Source: Pratylenchus scribneri
Taxonomy: Eukaryota; Nematoda; Chromadorea; Rhabditida; Pratylenchidae
Length of the DNA stretch: 64,000 nucleotides
Assembly: GCA_030063045.1 (NCBI GenBank)
Contig: JAQSEB010000139.1
Location: forward strand, 62,001 to 126,000
Direction of reading: 5' to 3'
Shown here piece after piece: positions 44,984-58,400 of the stretch. The translations under genes and the position numbers were made by a program. Under the pieces are notes generated by a model. The model worked only from the letters and a program-made list of their open reading frames with translations. It had not been told where the DNA came from and ran no database searches. The stretch's first letter is position 1. Each line of letters opens with the position of its first letter.

Positions 44984-46902
44984 ATGGGTTCATCTCAATC
45001 TAATTTTTTGGGCCAAATTGCTGTCCAATTTCAACAAAAGAAAACAACGGCGATTCAAACTCATTTGCCCAATGAAACATTTGCCGACATTTTCACATTT
45101 CTGCCAAATGATGACATTGTTCTCAATGTGGTCTTTGTGTCACGCAGATTCAGCGAAATCTCCTTTCCAATATTGCGCAGACGTTTTGCTGTATAAAAAT
45201 TCGGCCATTAAAAAAAATTCTAATTAAAAATAACTTTCTATTAAATTTTGGCCAAAATTTGGTATTTTTTACTCATCATTTTATGGATTCCTTTAAAAGG
45301 GAGGATCCTTTTCATTTAATATAATGACTTAATCCATCAATGGCAAACTTTGCACAAATTCTTCCAACTCCCCCTTTTCTTATCCATTATTCTGTGTTTA
45401 ATTTCAACACATTGAACTTAATTAATCTGAAAATATTAATTTTGTGTGATTTACTAGAATTTGGTTTATACATAATTTTGGCCACTTAATTCCCCCCCCC
45501 CCCCAACCTCAAGAAAAGGGCACAGCGGATAGGATTCATGCACAAATGACCTCAGAATCCCAACAAAATAATGGGGAAGAGAAAAAAAAAAGTAATATTA
45601 ATTTAATCTATATTTTGTACTCTTTTGAAGGAAGCAACCTCCTCATGGGTTAAGCAATTTGACGATCCATTGCGAAAACCTTCATGTCTTCATAAATTGC
45701 GCCGTCAAAAAGTCTTGCTTCAGTCAGCAAATGTTTATAACTATGTAAATCCACCGAAAATTTCTGGCACTATTTTGGTATTATTAATCACATCACATAA
45801 CTTGATAAGCCAACACACATTTAACAGGCCAAAACCTTCCATCGAATGAACTACAGTCTTTTGACCATTCCCCATGTTCGAGTCTTTTTAAAGGTGGGCC
45901 ACCAGCAGCAGAGAAGGCATCCTTTTGTTACTCGTCATTCAATTTCTTGGCCTGTGGATGGCTTTTGTGAATACAACTTCAGTTTTCCAGTGCCCAAAAA
46001 TACAAATCGCGTAATAAATTTTGTATTATCTGCTGATAATGAATACCGTATTAGCTCTTTTAAAATCCTGGGGGAATTATTGAGGAAAATTTGTGGGGGT
46101 CTAACTCCTTCCTTAATTTGTGGATATTTTTGCACAATTATAGCAGATTTAATACATAGAGCTTTAGGGAACTAATAAGATAATGCAATAAAAAAATTTT
46201 AATGTCCACCATGAAAGGAGCTATGGGTCCTCAAAGTCGAGATCGGGGAATTATTGGAGGGGGGGGGGGGGTTTTAAAAGAGGTAAACACTAAATAGCTA
46301 GCCACTTTTGCGGACCCGCCACTTGCGCGTTGCGCACGAATCGACTTGGTGCCGATGGCGGTGAAGTTGATGATGTGGAATTGTTTATGGCATTTTATTA
46401 GTCATAAAATTTGCTACAAAATGACATCATAAGATTCGGCCAATGTTTTGAGTATTTACCTAGTTATGGCCATAAAATCGTTGGTTTAATTAAAATTGTG
46501 TCGTTTTTTGGTTATTTATAACTAATATTGGTCAAAGTATTTGATGTCATTTTGTAGCTAATTTTATGCCTAATAAAATGCCATAAACAATGCCACATCA
46601 ACTTTACCGCCAGCGGCATCAAACCGTTTTGTCCACAAGTGGCTGGTCCGCAAAAGGAGGCCTAATACGGAGATAAATTAATAATAATCGCATATTTTGA
46701 ATAAGAATTTATATAATTTTTGCAGGAATCTCAAATAGAATTCCACATTGAATATTATGCAAATGATATGGTGTACACCGACGATAATGATGGCGAATGC
46801 TATATATTCAAATCAAGAACTATGAAAGGCCGGGTTGAATTGATTATTCGAAAATTTTGTTCATTCGGCCAATTTATTATTCTTCCAATCAAATGTTTTT
46901 GG
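44984..46902 (+). CDS. F-box protein (partial, at least 4 exons)
   Basis: Exon 1 (44984-45190) encodes an F-box-like segment at about residues 27-64 (LPNETFADIFTFLPNDD, then VFVSRRF). Exons 45631-45777 and 45828-45893 follow in phase 0. Exon 46726 to about 46900 also follows in phase 0 and encodes an acidic stretch (YYANDMVYTDDNDGECYIF). The end is not resolved. An alternative keeps reading after 45893 to a stop at 46173-46175. F-box proteins recruit substrates to SCF ubiquitin ligases, and nematodes carry large fast-evolving families. The intron 45894-46725 holds an FB3 element. Related fragments at 48.1 kb suggest local duplication. Confidence 0.5.
46310..46667. mobile_element. FB3 foldback element (intron of F-box gene)
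   Basis: The left end has TTTTGCGGACCCGCCACTTG and the right end CAAGTGGCTGGTCCGCAAAA. The arms pair through AAATTTGCTACAAAATGACA and TGTCATTTTGTAGCTAATTT. Confidence 0.65.
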
Positions 46903-46947
46903 TGCGTTTCTTTTAAGTATCATTTCTATAAAAGGACTGGGAAAAAC

Positions 46948-47470
46948 TCGTCCCAGATCATCTCCACAATATATTAAAGGCTAGTGGTTAGATTCTTTCC
47001 GGAAAGATTTTTTCCGGTTAGATTCTTTCCGGAAAGATTTTTTCGGTTAGATTCTTTCTGGAAAGATTTTTTCCGGTTAGATTCTTTCCGGAAAGATTTT
47101 TTCGGTTAGATTCTTTCTGGAAAGATTTTTTCCGGTTAGATTCTTTCTGGAAAGATTTTTTCCGGTTAGATTCTTTCCGGAAAGACTTTTCCGGTTAGAT
47201 TCTTTCCGGAAAGACTTTTCCGGTTAGATTCTTTCCGGAAAGACTTTTCCGGTTAGATTCTTTCCGGAAAGACTTTTCCTGTTAGATTCTTTCCGGAAAG
47301 ACTTTTCCGGTTAGATTCTTTCCGGAAAAACTTTTCCAGTTTGATTCTTTCCGGCTCTCATTGGTTTATAAGTATTAATGAATATTTTATACTATTTTTA
47401 ATATTATATTATCCATTACTTAAGATTAAAATTAGTATTTTTACTATTGTGGAGATGACATAGCACCGGA
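46948..47470. mobile_element. FB2-ended element carrying a palindromic minisatellite
   Basis: The ends CAGATCATCTCCACAATA and ATTGTGGAGATGACATAGCA match FB2 termini. The interior (46985-47350) is about 12 tandem units of 29-30 bp with core TTAGATTCTTTCCGGAAAGA. Each unit contains the perfect palindrome TCTTTCCGGAAAGA. Confidence 0.7.
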
Positions 47471-47893
47471 AAAATTGTGTTACTCACTCATAAAATTGAA
47501 TTAAATTTTTCCCCGAGATAAATATTCTAATTATTATAGGGGCAAATAAATGATATGAAATCATAACAGAAGTATTCTCTAGCTTCAGATTCAGACAAAT
47601 TTGTACGGAGGAAAACAAAAAAAATTTTTTTATAAAACTAAATCCAATTTTATCCAAAAAAAAAATATTAAAATTATTATTAATTTGCAAATACCATATA
47701 AATATATTAATAAAATAATTTAAAAGAAAATAGTTGAAAAGAAAGAAAAAAGGATAGAATATATTAAATTATTTAATATTATTAAAAATATATTTTTATC
47801 TTTTTTTTTTTAAACTAAACCAGGCACCTAATGCTTGCTCTCCGAAATGCCTTCCGCCAATGGAATAGACTTGACTGGCTCTAATATTTTTGT

Positions 47894-47995
47894 ATGGCCG
47901 CCTTCCCAAATTCAATCCCAATTTTGCATGGCCGCCTTCCCAAATTCAATCCCAATTTTGCATGGCCGCCTTCCCAAATTCAATCCCAATTTTGC
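47894..47995 (+). repeat. 34-bp tandem repeat, three units
   Basis: Three nearly identical 34-bp units starting ATGGCCGCCTTCCCAAATTC. Because 34 is not a multiple of three, the reading frame rotates, so the frames here are not genes. Confidence 0.9.
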
Positions 47996-49492
47996 ATGGC
48001 CTTAATTTGTTTCCTTTTTTGCATGACCTTAAATATTCATTCTCGACAAAATATATCATTTTTATCATTCTTATTTTTACTTCGAATAAACAATTTAAAA
48101 TTGACAATAAGAGTGCGATGAAATTGGCACATTTCCCTGATAAAATACATGTAAATATAGAGCACAAATTGATAGTAAAACATTGGCGAAAGTTCACAGA
48201 AACAATAAAAAAAACAATGAGAATTGAAAATTTGATGGGAATGGTGGAAAAAATATACGAAAGAATCCAATTTAAATTGTCCAAAAACATTCCGATGAAT
48301 TTTCTCGAAATTAGGGTATTTTAGAATTTTAAGCTTTATTGATGCCAACAATGTCTAAAAAGGGTAAGGGCCTTTCCTATTCATCCTACTGTACCCCCAA
48401 TTTTTGCCTAATCGCCCCGTAACATTATCAATCAAATATTGCCTCAATCTGTCTGTTTTAAACCTTCCCTTTTTGTACACCTATATAGCTTTTTCCCTTC
48501 ACATTAATATCAATTTTTCGCACAAAAAATAAAGAAGAATAATGTAAACCGTTTTTCCCTTATCCCTTTCCCATTCATTGGGCCAGCGAGAGCTCAACTC
48601 TCGCTCCCCAAACAACTTTGGCCCGAAATTAGGACTAATAATTAGTATAATTTGACAAAAGCTCTTTTAAGTCATTTAAGGATGCAGTTTATGATGTGGC
48701 TACATTTTATAGACCAAAAAATGCTAATTTTTTGGCTAAATTTGTTGAATAAATTTGAGACTATTTTTCGAAATAAAGTAGCCTTCAAATTATTCAAAAC
48801 AAATTTTGATTTCGTCTTAAGCTTAATTTTCGTATTTTGGACTAAACATACCTAAAAAAATATGGCAATAAATTTATGACTCAAAAATGAAGCTAAAATT
48901 TTTGGCAAATTTTCCGTTGGTTTTTTTTTCGTGACAATTAAACCCAAAATTAGGTAATCTAAAATTGAGGCAATTTTTTGATATAAACTTTAAGTCATTT
49001 TAGGATACCTATAGGATGGATATGGCCACAAATTTATGGCCAAAAATGTTAATTTTTAAGCAAAAATTTTTAAACAATTTTCATTGATGTTTTTCAAATA
49101 AATTTCGGGTATAATTTTCGAATTTTGAACTTAAACATGCCTATAGGATATGGCCCCATTTTTATGGCCAAAAATGGTAATTTTTTTAGCTAAAATTTTT
49201 GGACAATTTTCGTTGATTTTCTTAGTGGCAATGAAATCCATATTAGGTAATCTAAAATTGAGGCAATTTTTAAAAACTAATAAACTCTTAAGTCATTTTA
49301 GGATCCCTAAAAGATTTGGCCAGATTTTTATGGCCAAAAAAATGTTATTTTTAAGCCAAAACTTTTGGACAATTTTCATTGATGTTTTTAGGTAACAATG
49401 AAATCCACAATAAGAGAAAGGAAATGGGAAAATTGTCAAAAATTGGGCCCAATTTTTGTGTATGTTTGTGTTTTACTCGTTCAGCGCGCCAA

Positions 49493-52400
49493 TCAATTTT
49501 GACTAGAATTTGAAGAAGATGAAAGCAGCTTGAAAGCATCGAACCATCCGCCTTGCAACAAATTGAATGTGGAATTGTATTTTTGAATGGTGACCAAGAG
49601 GGTGGTCTGATCATCGTCCACTTTGTTTTCATCCAACAGTTCAGTGAATATTTTCTGGAAGAATATCCAGAATCGACGAATTACCCGATCATCGCCGGCC
49701 AAGAAGCCGCCGCTCACAACCGACCGTTGCTTTCGGTAAACCTTAAATAAGAAATGGAGGGATAATTGTGTTTTGGATTTTAAAGATATTTTGGGAATTG
49801 GGAACAAATTGATTAGCCTAAAATACCGTGCCGATATATGTAAAAGGATGATTCAATACTGCCAATTCTGTACCTCTGCTGGCCTTATTCTTTTGGCCAT
49901 ATCTCCACAAGGAAGCAACCAATTTGGAAGGCAATTGGCCATTTTTAGCCCTAAATGTCCTCTAAAAAGTGACGACACTAATTTTTTGAAAATTATAAAC
50001 AATTTATGAAATAAGCGGCTTTTCCTTCTGGAAATGAAAATTTGGATTTATTTCATTCAAAGACATGTAACTTTTTTAAAATAAGATTTAATAAAATTTG
50101 AATAAGGCCAAATTGTAGAGGAGGTTTTGGGCTATCTAATGGTATATTACCTTCCTGAATTGGTTAATTCGTTGTTGAGATATAGACAAAAGATTGGCTG
50201 GAACTTTGCTGAATCGAATTAATGCTAATAAAGGCAATTGATTTGATGAGGATGAAGCAGTTTAGTAAATAATAATGGTAAAGCTATTTTGATCAATTTC
50301 AATCGCATTTTACTGGGCATAATAAAATTAGCTATAAAATGATATCAAAAGTATTGGTTAACGTTTGATATTTATTGGATTATGGGTTATGGCTAAAAAT
50401 GGTCAGAAACATAATTGGCCATAATTCGGTAAATAAATATCTAACATCAACCAATGCATTTTATATCATTTTCTAGGCTATTTTATGTCCAATAAAATGC
50501 TCTATAAATTTGATCCTATAAATTCCCTAGAAATTAGATTGTTTCCTTTCTATAATTGTTGTATAATCTTGGGAATTATCCCATTGTTTTAATTTAAAAA
50601 TGGGATTAAGAAATTGCATAAATTTGAACAAAAATTCTGATCTTATTGGAGGTTAATTTAATTTTTCTACTCTATTTTACATTTTATGGTAAATCGATCC
50701 CTTTCCCTTTGGTCTATTCTGGAGTCTGGACTCTGGACTCACCTTGTCCAATGTGTACCGTTCGACCCGTTCCACTAAAGTTGGCAATTTGACTAGAGTG
50801 ATTTGCCCGCTGCGCAATGCCGATGGCATCCAAACACCTTTTGGAATTGCCGAGGCCGAGCCATGGCCATAGCCGGCATCAAGCCATGCAAAGAATTGTT
50901 CACTGCGCCCAATTGGCCGAGGGAATCGAGAAGTTAGGGTGGCATTGTAGAGGAAATATGGCTGAAATGGGGTGGAAGTGAAATTGAATTGATTAAATAG
51001 AAAAAATTCAGCTTAGAAAAAAAAGCTGAAAAATTTGGCTTAAAAACATAAAATGAACTGACAATTAAGTAGGTGATTTCAGTAACTGGGCCTATTCTTT
51101 TGGTTATAACTCAACAAGGAAGCAATCAATTCAGGAAGGCGATATGCTATTTTAAAGCTCTAAATGTCCTCTAAAAAGTGGCAAAACAAATTTTTTGAAA
51201 AATTAAAACAATTTGTAAAATAAGCGGCTTTTCCTCAACAAATTCGTGTTCTTTATACATAAAGACATTTAACTTTTAATAAATTTCATAGGATTTAAAA
51301 AAGGTAAATAGTAGAGAAACTAATCAGACTTTTAAAATTATATAAATCGTATTCATAAATAGTGAATGTTGTGCTGAAATATGGGCCAAAGATAATGGCT
51401 AGAACATATAAATTGTTGGTACTCACTACTCAACTGTTCATTTTATTAGAAAAGCCGCCTGTTTTAAATTTTCAAAAAATTAGTTAAGCCACTTTTTAGA
51501 GGACATTTAGGGCTTTCAAATGGCATATCGCCTTCCTGAATTGGTTGCTTCCTTGTTGAGATATGGCCAAAAGAATGGACCCAGGTATCGGAAATGGCCG
51601 TATGGCGACACTTGCGGACGAAGAGGTCTGGAGCCGAAGGTGGTAAAGCTGGAGTGGCACTGTTTATAGGATATTATTAGGCATAAAATTAGCTACAAAA
51701 TGACATCAAAAGCATTGGCTAATGTTGAATATTCACCGAGTTATGGCCAAAAAACCGTTTGTTGTAACTAAAATTGCACTTTTGACGGTTTTTTGGCCAT
51801 AACTCGGTGAATATACAAAATTTGCCAAACCTTTTGATGTCATTTTGTAGCTAATTTTATGCCTAATAATATTCTATAAACAATGTCATTCCAGCTTTAC
51901 CACCATCGGCACCAGACCATTTCGTCCGCAAGTGTCGGCCAACCGAAATGGCACGGTACAGAATTTGACTTATTAATTCGAAAGTAATTAAATTATTTTT
52001 ATTATTTACAATTTCTCCATTTTTGATCAAATTAAATGTAAAATTAATAAAATTGCCCGTATGTCACCTTTGAATTGACCAGAATGTCATAGTCCGGGTA
52101 GAGTGTTTCGGGATGTTCCCTCATTTGTTGGTCCCAGTCCCGTTGCCAATTTGTTTGCTCCCAACGCATTATTTCCTCAATTTCGGGTCGATATTTGTAA
52201 AATGGCAATTCCGAGAGGGAAGTTTCAACAATCTGTGCACAAAAATTAAGGGAATAAAATTTTCAGAATGGAAAAAAAGGCATTTTTTGGCAATAAAATT
52301 TGGCCAAAATTTTAAATTAATTAAAATGGATTTTAATATTATTTTAGGCAATTTTATGCATCAAAAATATCCGAAAAATTAACAGAATAAATTGAATTGC

Positions 52401-55400
52401 CGAAAGGATTAATATCTAGATTTTTGGCAAAAAATGAGCCAAAATTTTAATATTAATTTAATCGGATTTTAATATTATTTTTCGGAAAATCATTTAAAAA
52501 TGTTATAAATTCGGCCATTCAGATTTGCCCCTCTATTTCAGCATATAAATTTCGAAAATGCATCTGATTTTTGGCAAAAAAATTTAGCAAAAAATTTTAA
52601 TATTAATTAAATTTTTTTTATTAATTTTTATTTAAAAATTCCATCAAATTTTTGGCTGCCTTCAATTTTGGCTTTTTCGACATAAAAATGCAAATTTAAT
52701 GCCCACCTGAATTCGTTCCCAATCCAGCGTCCGATTGTTGCCGAGAGCACGCAAATATTCGGTCACGGCTGGATCGCAGAAGAGCACAATGTTATTCTGG
52801 AGACGAAGCAGAATGTTGGTCAAATAGCCCAAATATTGGTCAAAATGACGGGTGAATCTGAGCAAATAAAAAATGTGATTAATTTTAAAGTGAAAAAGAT
52901 TATAGGGGAAATGAACACAAAATTAGGTCAAAAACTATTTTAAATTTGCTATAATTTATTGAATTTTGGTGCTGAAAGGTGAAGGCTAATTTTAGTGTTC
53001 TTTGTGGATGAAAGTGAATTGCCGCCTTTCTATCCTAATTAATATTTGTTCTTTATTTTTATTTATTCCACAAAAATGGCCACAGGTACAATCTTAGATC
53101 ATTCATTTGATAAGCAAAGGGAATTATATTTCTCCCTAATAATTATTTTTATTATTTCTCATTGGATATGCCCTGCTGAAGGCATATCAATTCCCCATTA
53201 ATAATATTTCCCTTTCCAGTCCCCATCTTAGATACCGTATTTTATAGGAAATGGCTAATGAGATGCCCATAGGCAATTCTATCCTGCACTCATTTATTTT
53301 GGCTACAGTAAGCATTGAAATCATAAGGAATTTTCCCTCATTTCTTTCCCATTCCTTTATACAAATGTATCAAAGGAAATTTATGGAATCATTAAAATTG
53401 TCCAAAAAACACCAAAAGATCAACTAAAAATATTGAAATTTTCATAGCTTCTTTAAAAGGGTTTTTGCTAAATTAAATAAAATTTTCCTTAAAATTTCCC
53501 CGTATTGACCTTTGCCACTTCCCCCGTCCAATGTCCAACAATGCAGTCACCAAAACGGGTGCCTATAAAAATGGAAAAATAAGACCAATCAAAAGCAGAA
53601 TTTTGGACTAACCTCTCGTCTTTTCCGCCTCAAATTCTGTCGTTCCTTTATCAATTCTAAAAGTTAATATATTAAATATTTTTATTGTATTTTGGATACT
53701 ATTTATTTAATTTACAGAAAAAACATTTTGAATTTCCTAATAACTATTTATGATGAAAAATAATTTATGAAGCCATATAACTTGGCCAAATCAGCTGACT
53801 TTATTAAGATTACTTTGCTCACTCAGATAGCTAAGCCTCAATTTTAACCGAAACCCTAAACCGATCTTAAGTCCCAAAATTTTTTCTTGGCCTAAAAATA
53901 GGAATTATTTTTCTACATGAGTTTCTACAAAAATTTTTATGTTAATAAGCTAGATTTTAAACCCTAATAATTTGTTTATGGCCAAGTTATTTGGCCTCAA
54001 AAAATATTTTTGAGATGAATTTCTACAAAATCAATGTTTTTTTTCAGCAATTTAAATATTTCCCATTTTTGGACCCACCTTTGCTCCCAATGAATTGCCT
54101 GGTGCGAACAGTGGCTTGAAGCGTAAAATTCCTATTTGGCATTGGAGGCGGCGGCGGAGGAGGCGACCATTCTTCCGTTGAGGATTCATCCGGTGGTGGC
54201 CTTCGCCAAATTGGCACAGGCGATGATTGGGTAATCCTGGGTGCTCCATAGAATGGATCGAATGGAATTTCCACTGAACGGATGGGTAAAAGGAAGTTTC
54301 ATTACCGATTGAGTACTGGGCCATTCTTTTGGCCATAACTCATCAAGGAAGCAACTAATTCAGGAAGGCGATATGCCATTTTAAAGCACTAAATGTCTTC
54401 TAAAAAGTGGCTAATCTAATTTTTTGAAAAGTTAAAACAATTTGTAAAATAAGCCGTTTTTCCTGAGAAAATTCGGGTTTATTACATTCAAAGGCATGTA
54501 ACATTTTTAAGAATAAATATTTTTTGCATGAAAAATAGCTTTTGACTTCTAATAAATCTAAAACCCGTTCTAGACCTTAAAAACATAAAATAGATCTGTA
54601 GATCTCATCGATATGCGGCTTTTGACATGAAAATTTCTTAGTTTAAAAACGATATTGAGAAAATTAAACCGCTTAAACCATATTTTCTAGTATTTGGTTT
54701 TAAACACTTTAACTTTTGGGCAAACCCTGATATTTTATATATCATTCGATGCGTCTCGATGAGGTCTACAAAATATAATTTTAAATGGTCAAAAACAGTT
54801 CCGAGTTATTATAAATTAAAAAAAGTACTTTTGATGCAAAAAAATAGTATCACTTTATAAAGCTTAATTTCATAAAATTTAATAAAAGCAAATTTTAGAG
54901 GACACTTTGTGCTTTCAAATGGTATATTGCCTTTCAAAGGTGGCAATTGCCTCGCTGAGTTATGACCAAAAGAATGGCCAGAGGTATTGAAATGGATACA
55001 TATCAGTTATCCGTATCCAAACTCCAAATTTTTCTGGCTCACCAGGAAAATGTAACGGTAACCCCATGGGTTATCCGGTATAGGGCTAGGTTTAGTCAGG
55101 AATTGATTATCATCTCATGTATCCGTAATCCTAACCCTAATCACCTATAAGGAGGCTTCATTTTTTTAAACATCTCTGGATCCGGTGTACTTATGGAGTT
55201 TGGATCCTCTTTTATCCTGATGTGAAGGAGGAAAAAGTGAAGGGTCCTCCCTCTTTGGGTCATAATGGTTAGGGTTAGGGTCATTCAGGGAGAGGTTCCA
55301 GAAATGGATTGGATTGGGTAAAAATCATCTCACTTAACCCTAAACCTCTATCCCCAACACCTACTATACTTTTTCCTTCTTGAGGAAAAAAAAGAGGACC

Positions 55401-58400
55401 TAAACTCCATAATTACCGGACCCGGATAACCGAAAAATATCGAGAAATGGCCCAGGTACTGAAAGCCTACCGGGATGGATGATGTCTTCCTCCATGGATG
55501 AGGATGGTGGCCCATATGGCAATGATGGATGATGGCCATGATGGAACATTGTTTGGGTTGGCCTTGGCTCACGTTCCACACTGGCGATGATTTCGTTCAA
55601 TTCTTCCTCCACCCGATGATTTTCTTTCCATTCGCCATCATCAATTTGGCCAATTGTTGGAGGCCTTCGCGTCGTTCGGCCAAACAATTCTTCGCTTTGT
55701 TCCACGGTCTCGTCCTCGGCACGCACTGGGCCAAATTCGATGGTCGGCCTTTTTGCCTCATATCCATCTGTTTCTGTTGTCGTTGGCATTGGCACATTTA
55801 GGGTGGAATTTTCCAATTCAATGGATGAAGTAGTGGAATGACTTTCTGGGCTAAAATATGAGAGGGAATATTTGAAATGTTGCAAAATGATAATTTAATG
55901 GAGCAGCCAAACTTGGCGTGATTTAAAATAACTCATCAGGGACTAAACTAATTTTGATAATTTTAGTATTAATTTGAAGAGAAGACTTTTGGCTATTCAG
56001 TAATATTAAATTTGTTTTAATTGGTTCAGAATTTTTGGAGTTATATTTGAAAAACCATTTTAAATGTCCTTATAATGGATAATAGAAATTTTCAGTTGAT
56101 TTTTGGTCACAATTCCATTAATCTTTAACCAATTTAAATAAAACTTATTTCATTAGATAGCCAAAAGTCTACTCTTTAATTTGATACTAAAATCATCCTT
56201 GAAGAGTTATATTAAATGGCGACAAATAATTGGCCCTAGGGCAATTTAAGAATCTATTTCATACTTCTGTGAAGTCAAAACAATGGAAATTGTTGAAGAT
56301 TCTTCGTCCATCACATTTGGAGTTGTGGTTTTCAATATTTCAACATTTGATGGCAATTTTTGGCCTAAATTATCGGTCACTCTGGGCTTTTCACGTAGCC
56401 AAAACAAATCATCAAAATCTTCCTCTTCTTCCTTTGTTCGACTTTCTTCACTCGAATTTGCCACATTTCCTGTGGGGAAGTGGTTAAATTGGATGCTAAT
56501 TTAGTTCTTATCTTTTGGATTATTTTTTTGAAAGAAGATTCAACGAAGCAATAATAAAAATTTAGGCAACATTTAATCAGAATTTAGCCCAATAAAATTT
56601 TAGAGATTGATTGGCAAATTTATTGTACTTTTTTTTTGTAATAAGTGGAATTATTTTGGAGAAAATTCTATTTTTTATAAATCAGGCGGAATTATTCTAA
56701 GCGAAAACACAAACAGGCGGAATTATTTTAATCGAAAACACAAAACAGGCGGAATTATTCTAAGCGAAAACACAAAACAGGCGGAATTATTCTAAGCGAA
56801 AACACAAACAGGCGGAATTATTTTAATCGAAAACACAAAACAGGCGGAATTATTCTAAGCGAAAACACAAACAGGCGGAATTATTTTAATCGAAAACACA
56901 AAACAGGTGGAATTATTTTAATCGAAAACACAAAACAGGCGGAATTATTTTAATCGAAAACACAAACAGGCGGAATTATTCTAAGCGAAAACACAAAACA
57001 GGCGGAATTATTTTAATCGAAAACACAAACAGGCGGAATTATTTTAATCGAAAACACAAAACAGGCGGAATTATTTTAATCGAAAACACAAAACAGGCGG
57101 AATTATTTTAATCGAAAACACAAACAGGCGGAATTATTCTAAGCGAAAACACAAACAGGCGGAATTATTTTAATCGAAAACACAAAACAGGCGGAATTAT
57201 TTTAATCGAAAACACAAAACAGGCGGAATTATTTTAATCGAAAACACAAAACAGGCGGAATTATTTTAATCGAAAACACAAACAGGCGGAATTATTTTAA
57301 TCGAAAACACAAAACAGGCGGAATTATTTTAATCGAAAACACAAACAGGCGGAATTATTTTAATCGAAAACAAAAACAGGCGTAATTATTCTAAGCGAAA
57401 ACACAAACAGGCGGAATTATTTTAATCGAAAACACAAACAGGCGGAATTATTTTAATCGAAAACAAAAACAGGCGTAATTATTCTAAGCGAAAACACAAA
57501 CAGGCGGAATTATTTTAATCGAAAACACAAACAGGCGGAATTATTTTAATCGAAAACACAAACAGGGGTAATTATTTTTAGTGAAAACACAAACAGGCGG
57601 AATTATTCTAAACAAAATGGGCAGAATTTTTTTAATCAAAACAGTAATCATTTCTCAACATATTTGTATTTATTAACTGACCAATGCCCTTTTCCGTACT
57701 GCTGATGAAGTTGCTCCCGGGCATTTCCTTCTCTATTCTAGCACTACCGGTTTCCTCTTGAATTTGGTCCAAATTATTTCCATTTTGCCTTTCCAAAATG
57801 CCCCATTCTCTGCCTTTTTCAAACTGTGCCCTCACAATATGACTTCCATTGCCTTTTGGCTCCTGATTCTTGATCTTCTCCATTCGATCGAATTCAATTT
57901 GCTTTCCCGCTGGTGCCGTCACCCGAATCACATTATTTGCATTATTTGCTATATTTGGTCGTTGCTTTTTGCCATTCTTTTGCACAATTGAAACGCGGAA
58001 TTTTTGCTGATTTCTTTGTGGCAAAGTTGGCTTAGATGCCGTTTTAATATTCAACAATGATGTTCCAACGGTGGTCGAAACAATTTTGGGAGAAATTACC
58101 GAAGAATTATTTGATGAATTTAAATCAATTTTATGGCCATTTGAAGGGTAATTAGGAGGCGAAGAAGGCGGTGGCAACAATGTGGAATTTCCCATGTTTC
58201 CCGTTGTTGAATTTTCGGCCATTTCTGTCTTATGTCCACCATTTTTCAGCCCCAATTCTTTCCGATTCGTCGGCATTATGGCCAACCAAAGCAAGAGGAG
58301 TAGGCCAATTCCCAATGCCACCATGCCGGCCAATGCTGCCAACCGTGCCAGTCGTTTTCGGCGTTTGCCAGCCGCCCCACTCCCCACTGATGACCATGCC

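Larger units (their letters stand above)
46903..49492. other. region downstream of the F-box gene
   Basis: It contains an FB2-type element filled with a palindromic minisatellite (46948-47470), a three-copy 34-bp repeat (47894-47995), a possible decayed exon at 48110-48324 (a basic helical peptide with KHWRKFTETIKKTMR), and three or four diverged direct repeats at 48650-49410 marked by ATGGCCAAAAATG and AAGTCATTTTAGGAT. No complete gene was seen. Confidence 0.4.

Noticed and set aside
47890..48324. 144-codon frame starting in repeated MYGRLPKFNPNF-like sequence
   Set aside because: The N-terminal part is translation of a 34-bp tandem repeat read in rotating frames.
55255..55285. GGTTAGGGTTAGGG resembling telomere repeats
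   Set aside because: Only two units, and the usual nematode telomere repeat is TTAGGC. It sits inside an intron and a diverged inverted repeat.
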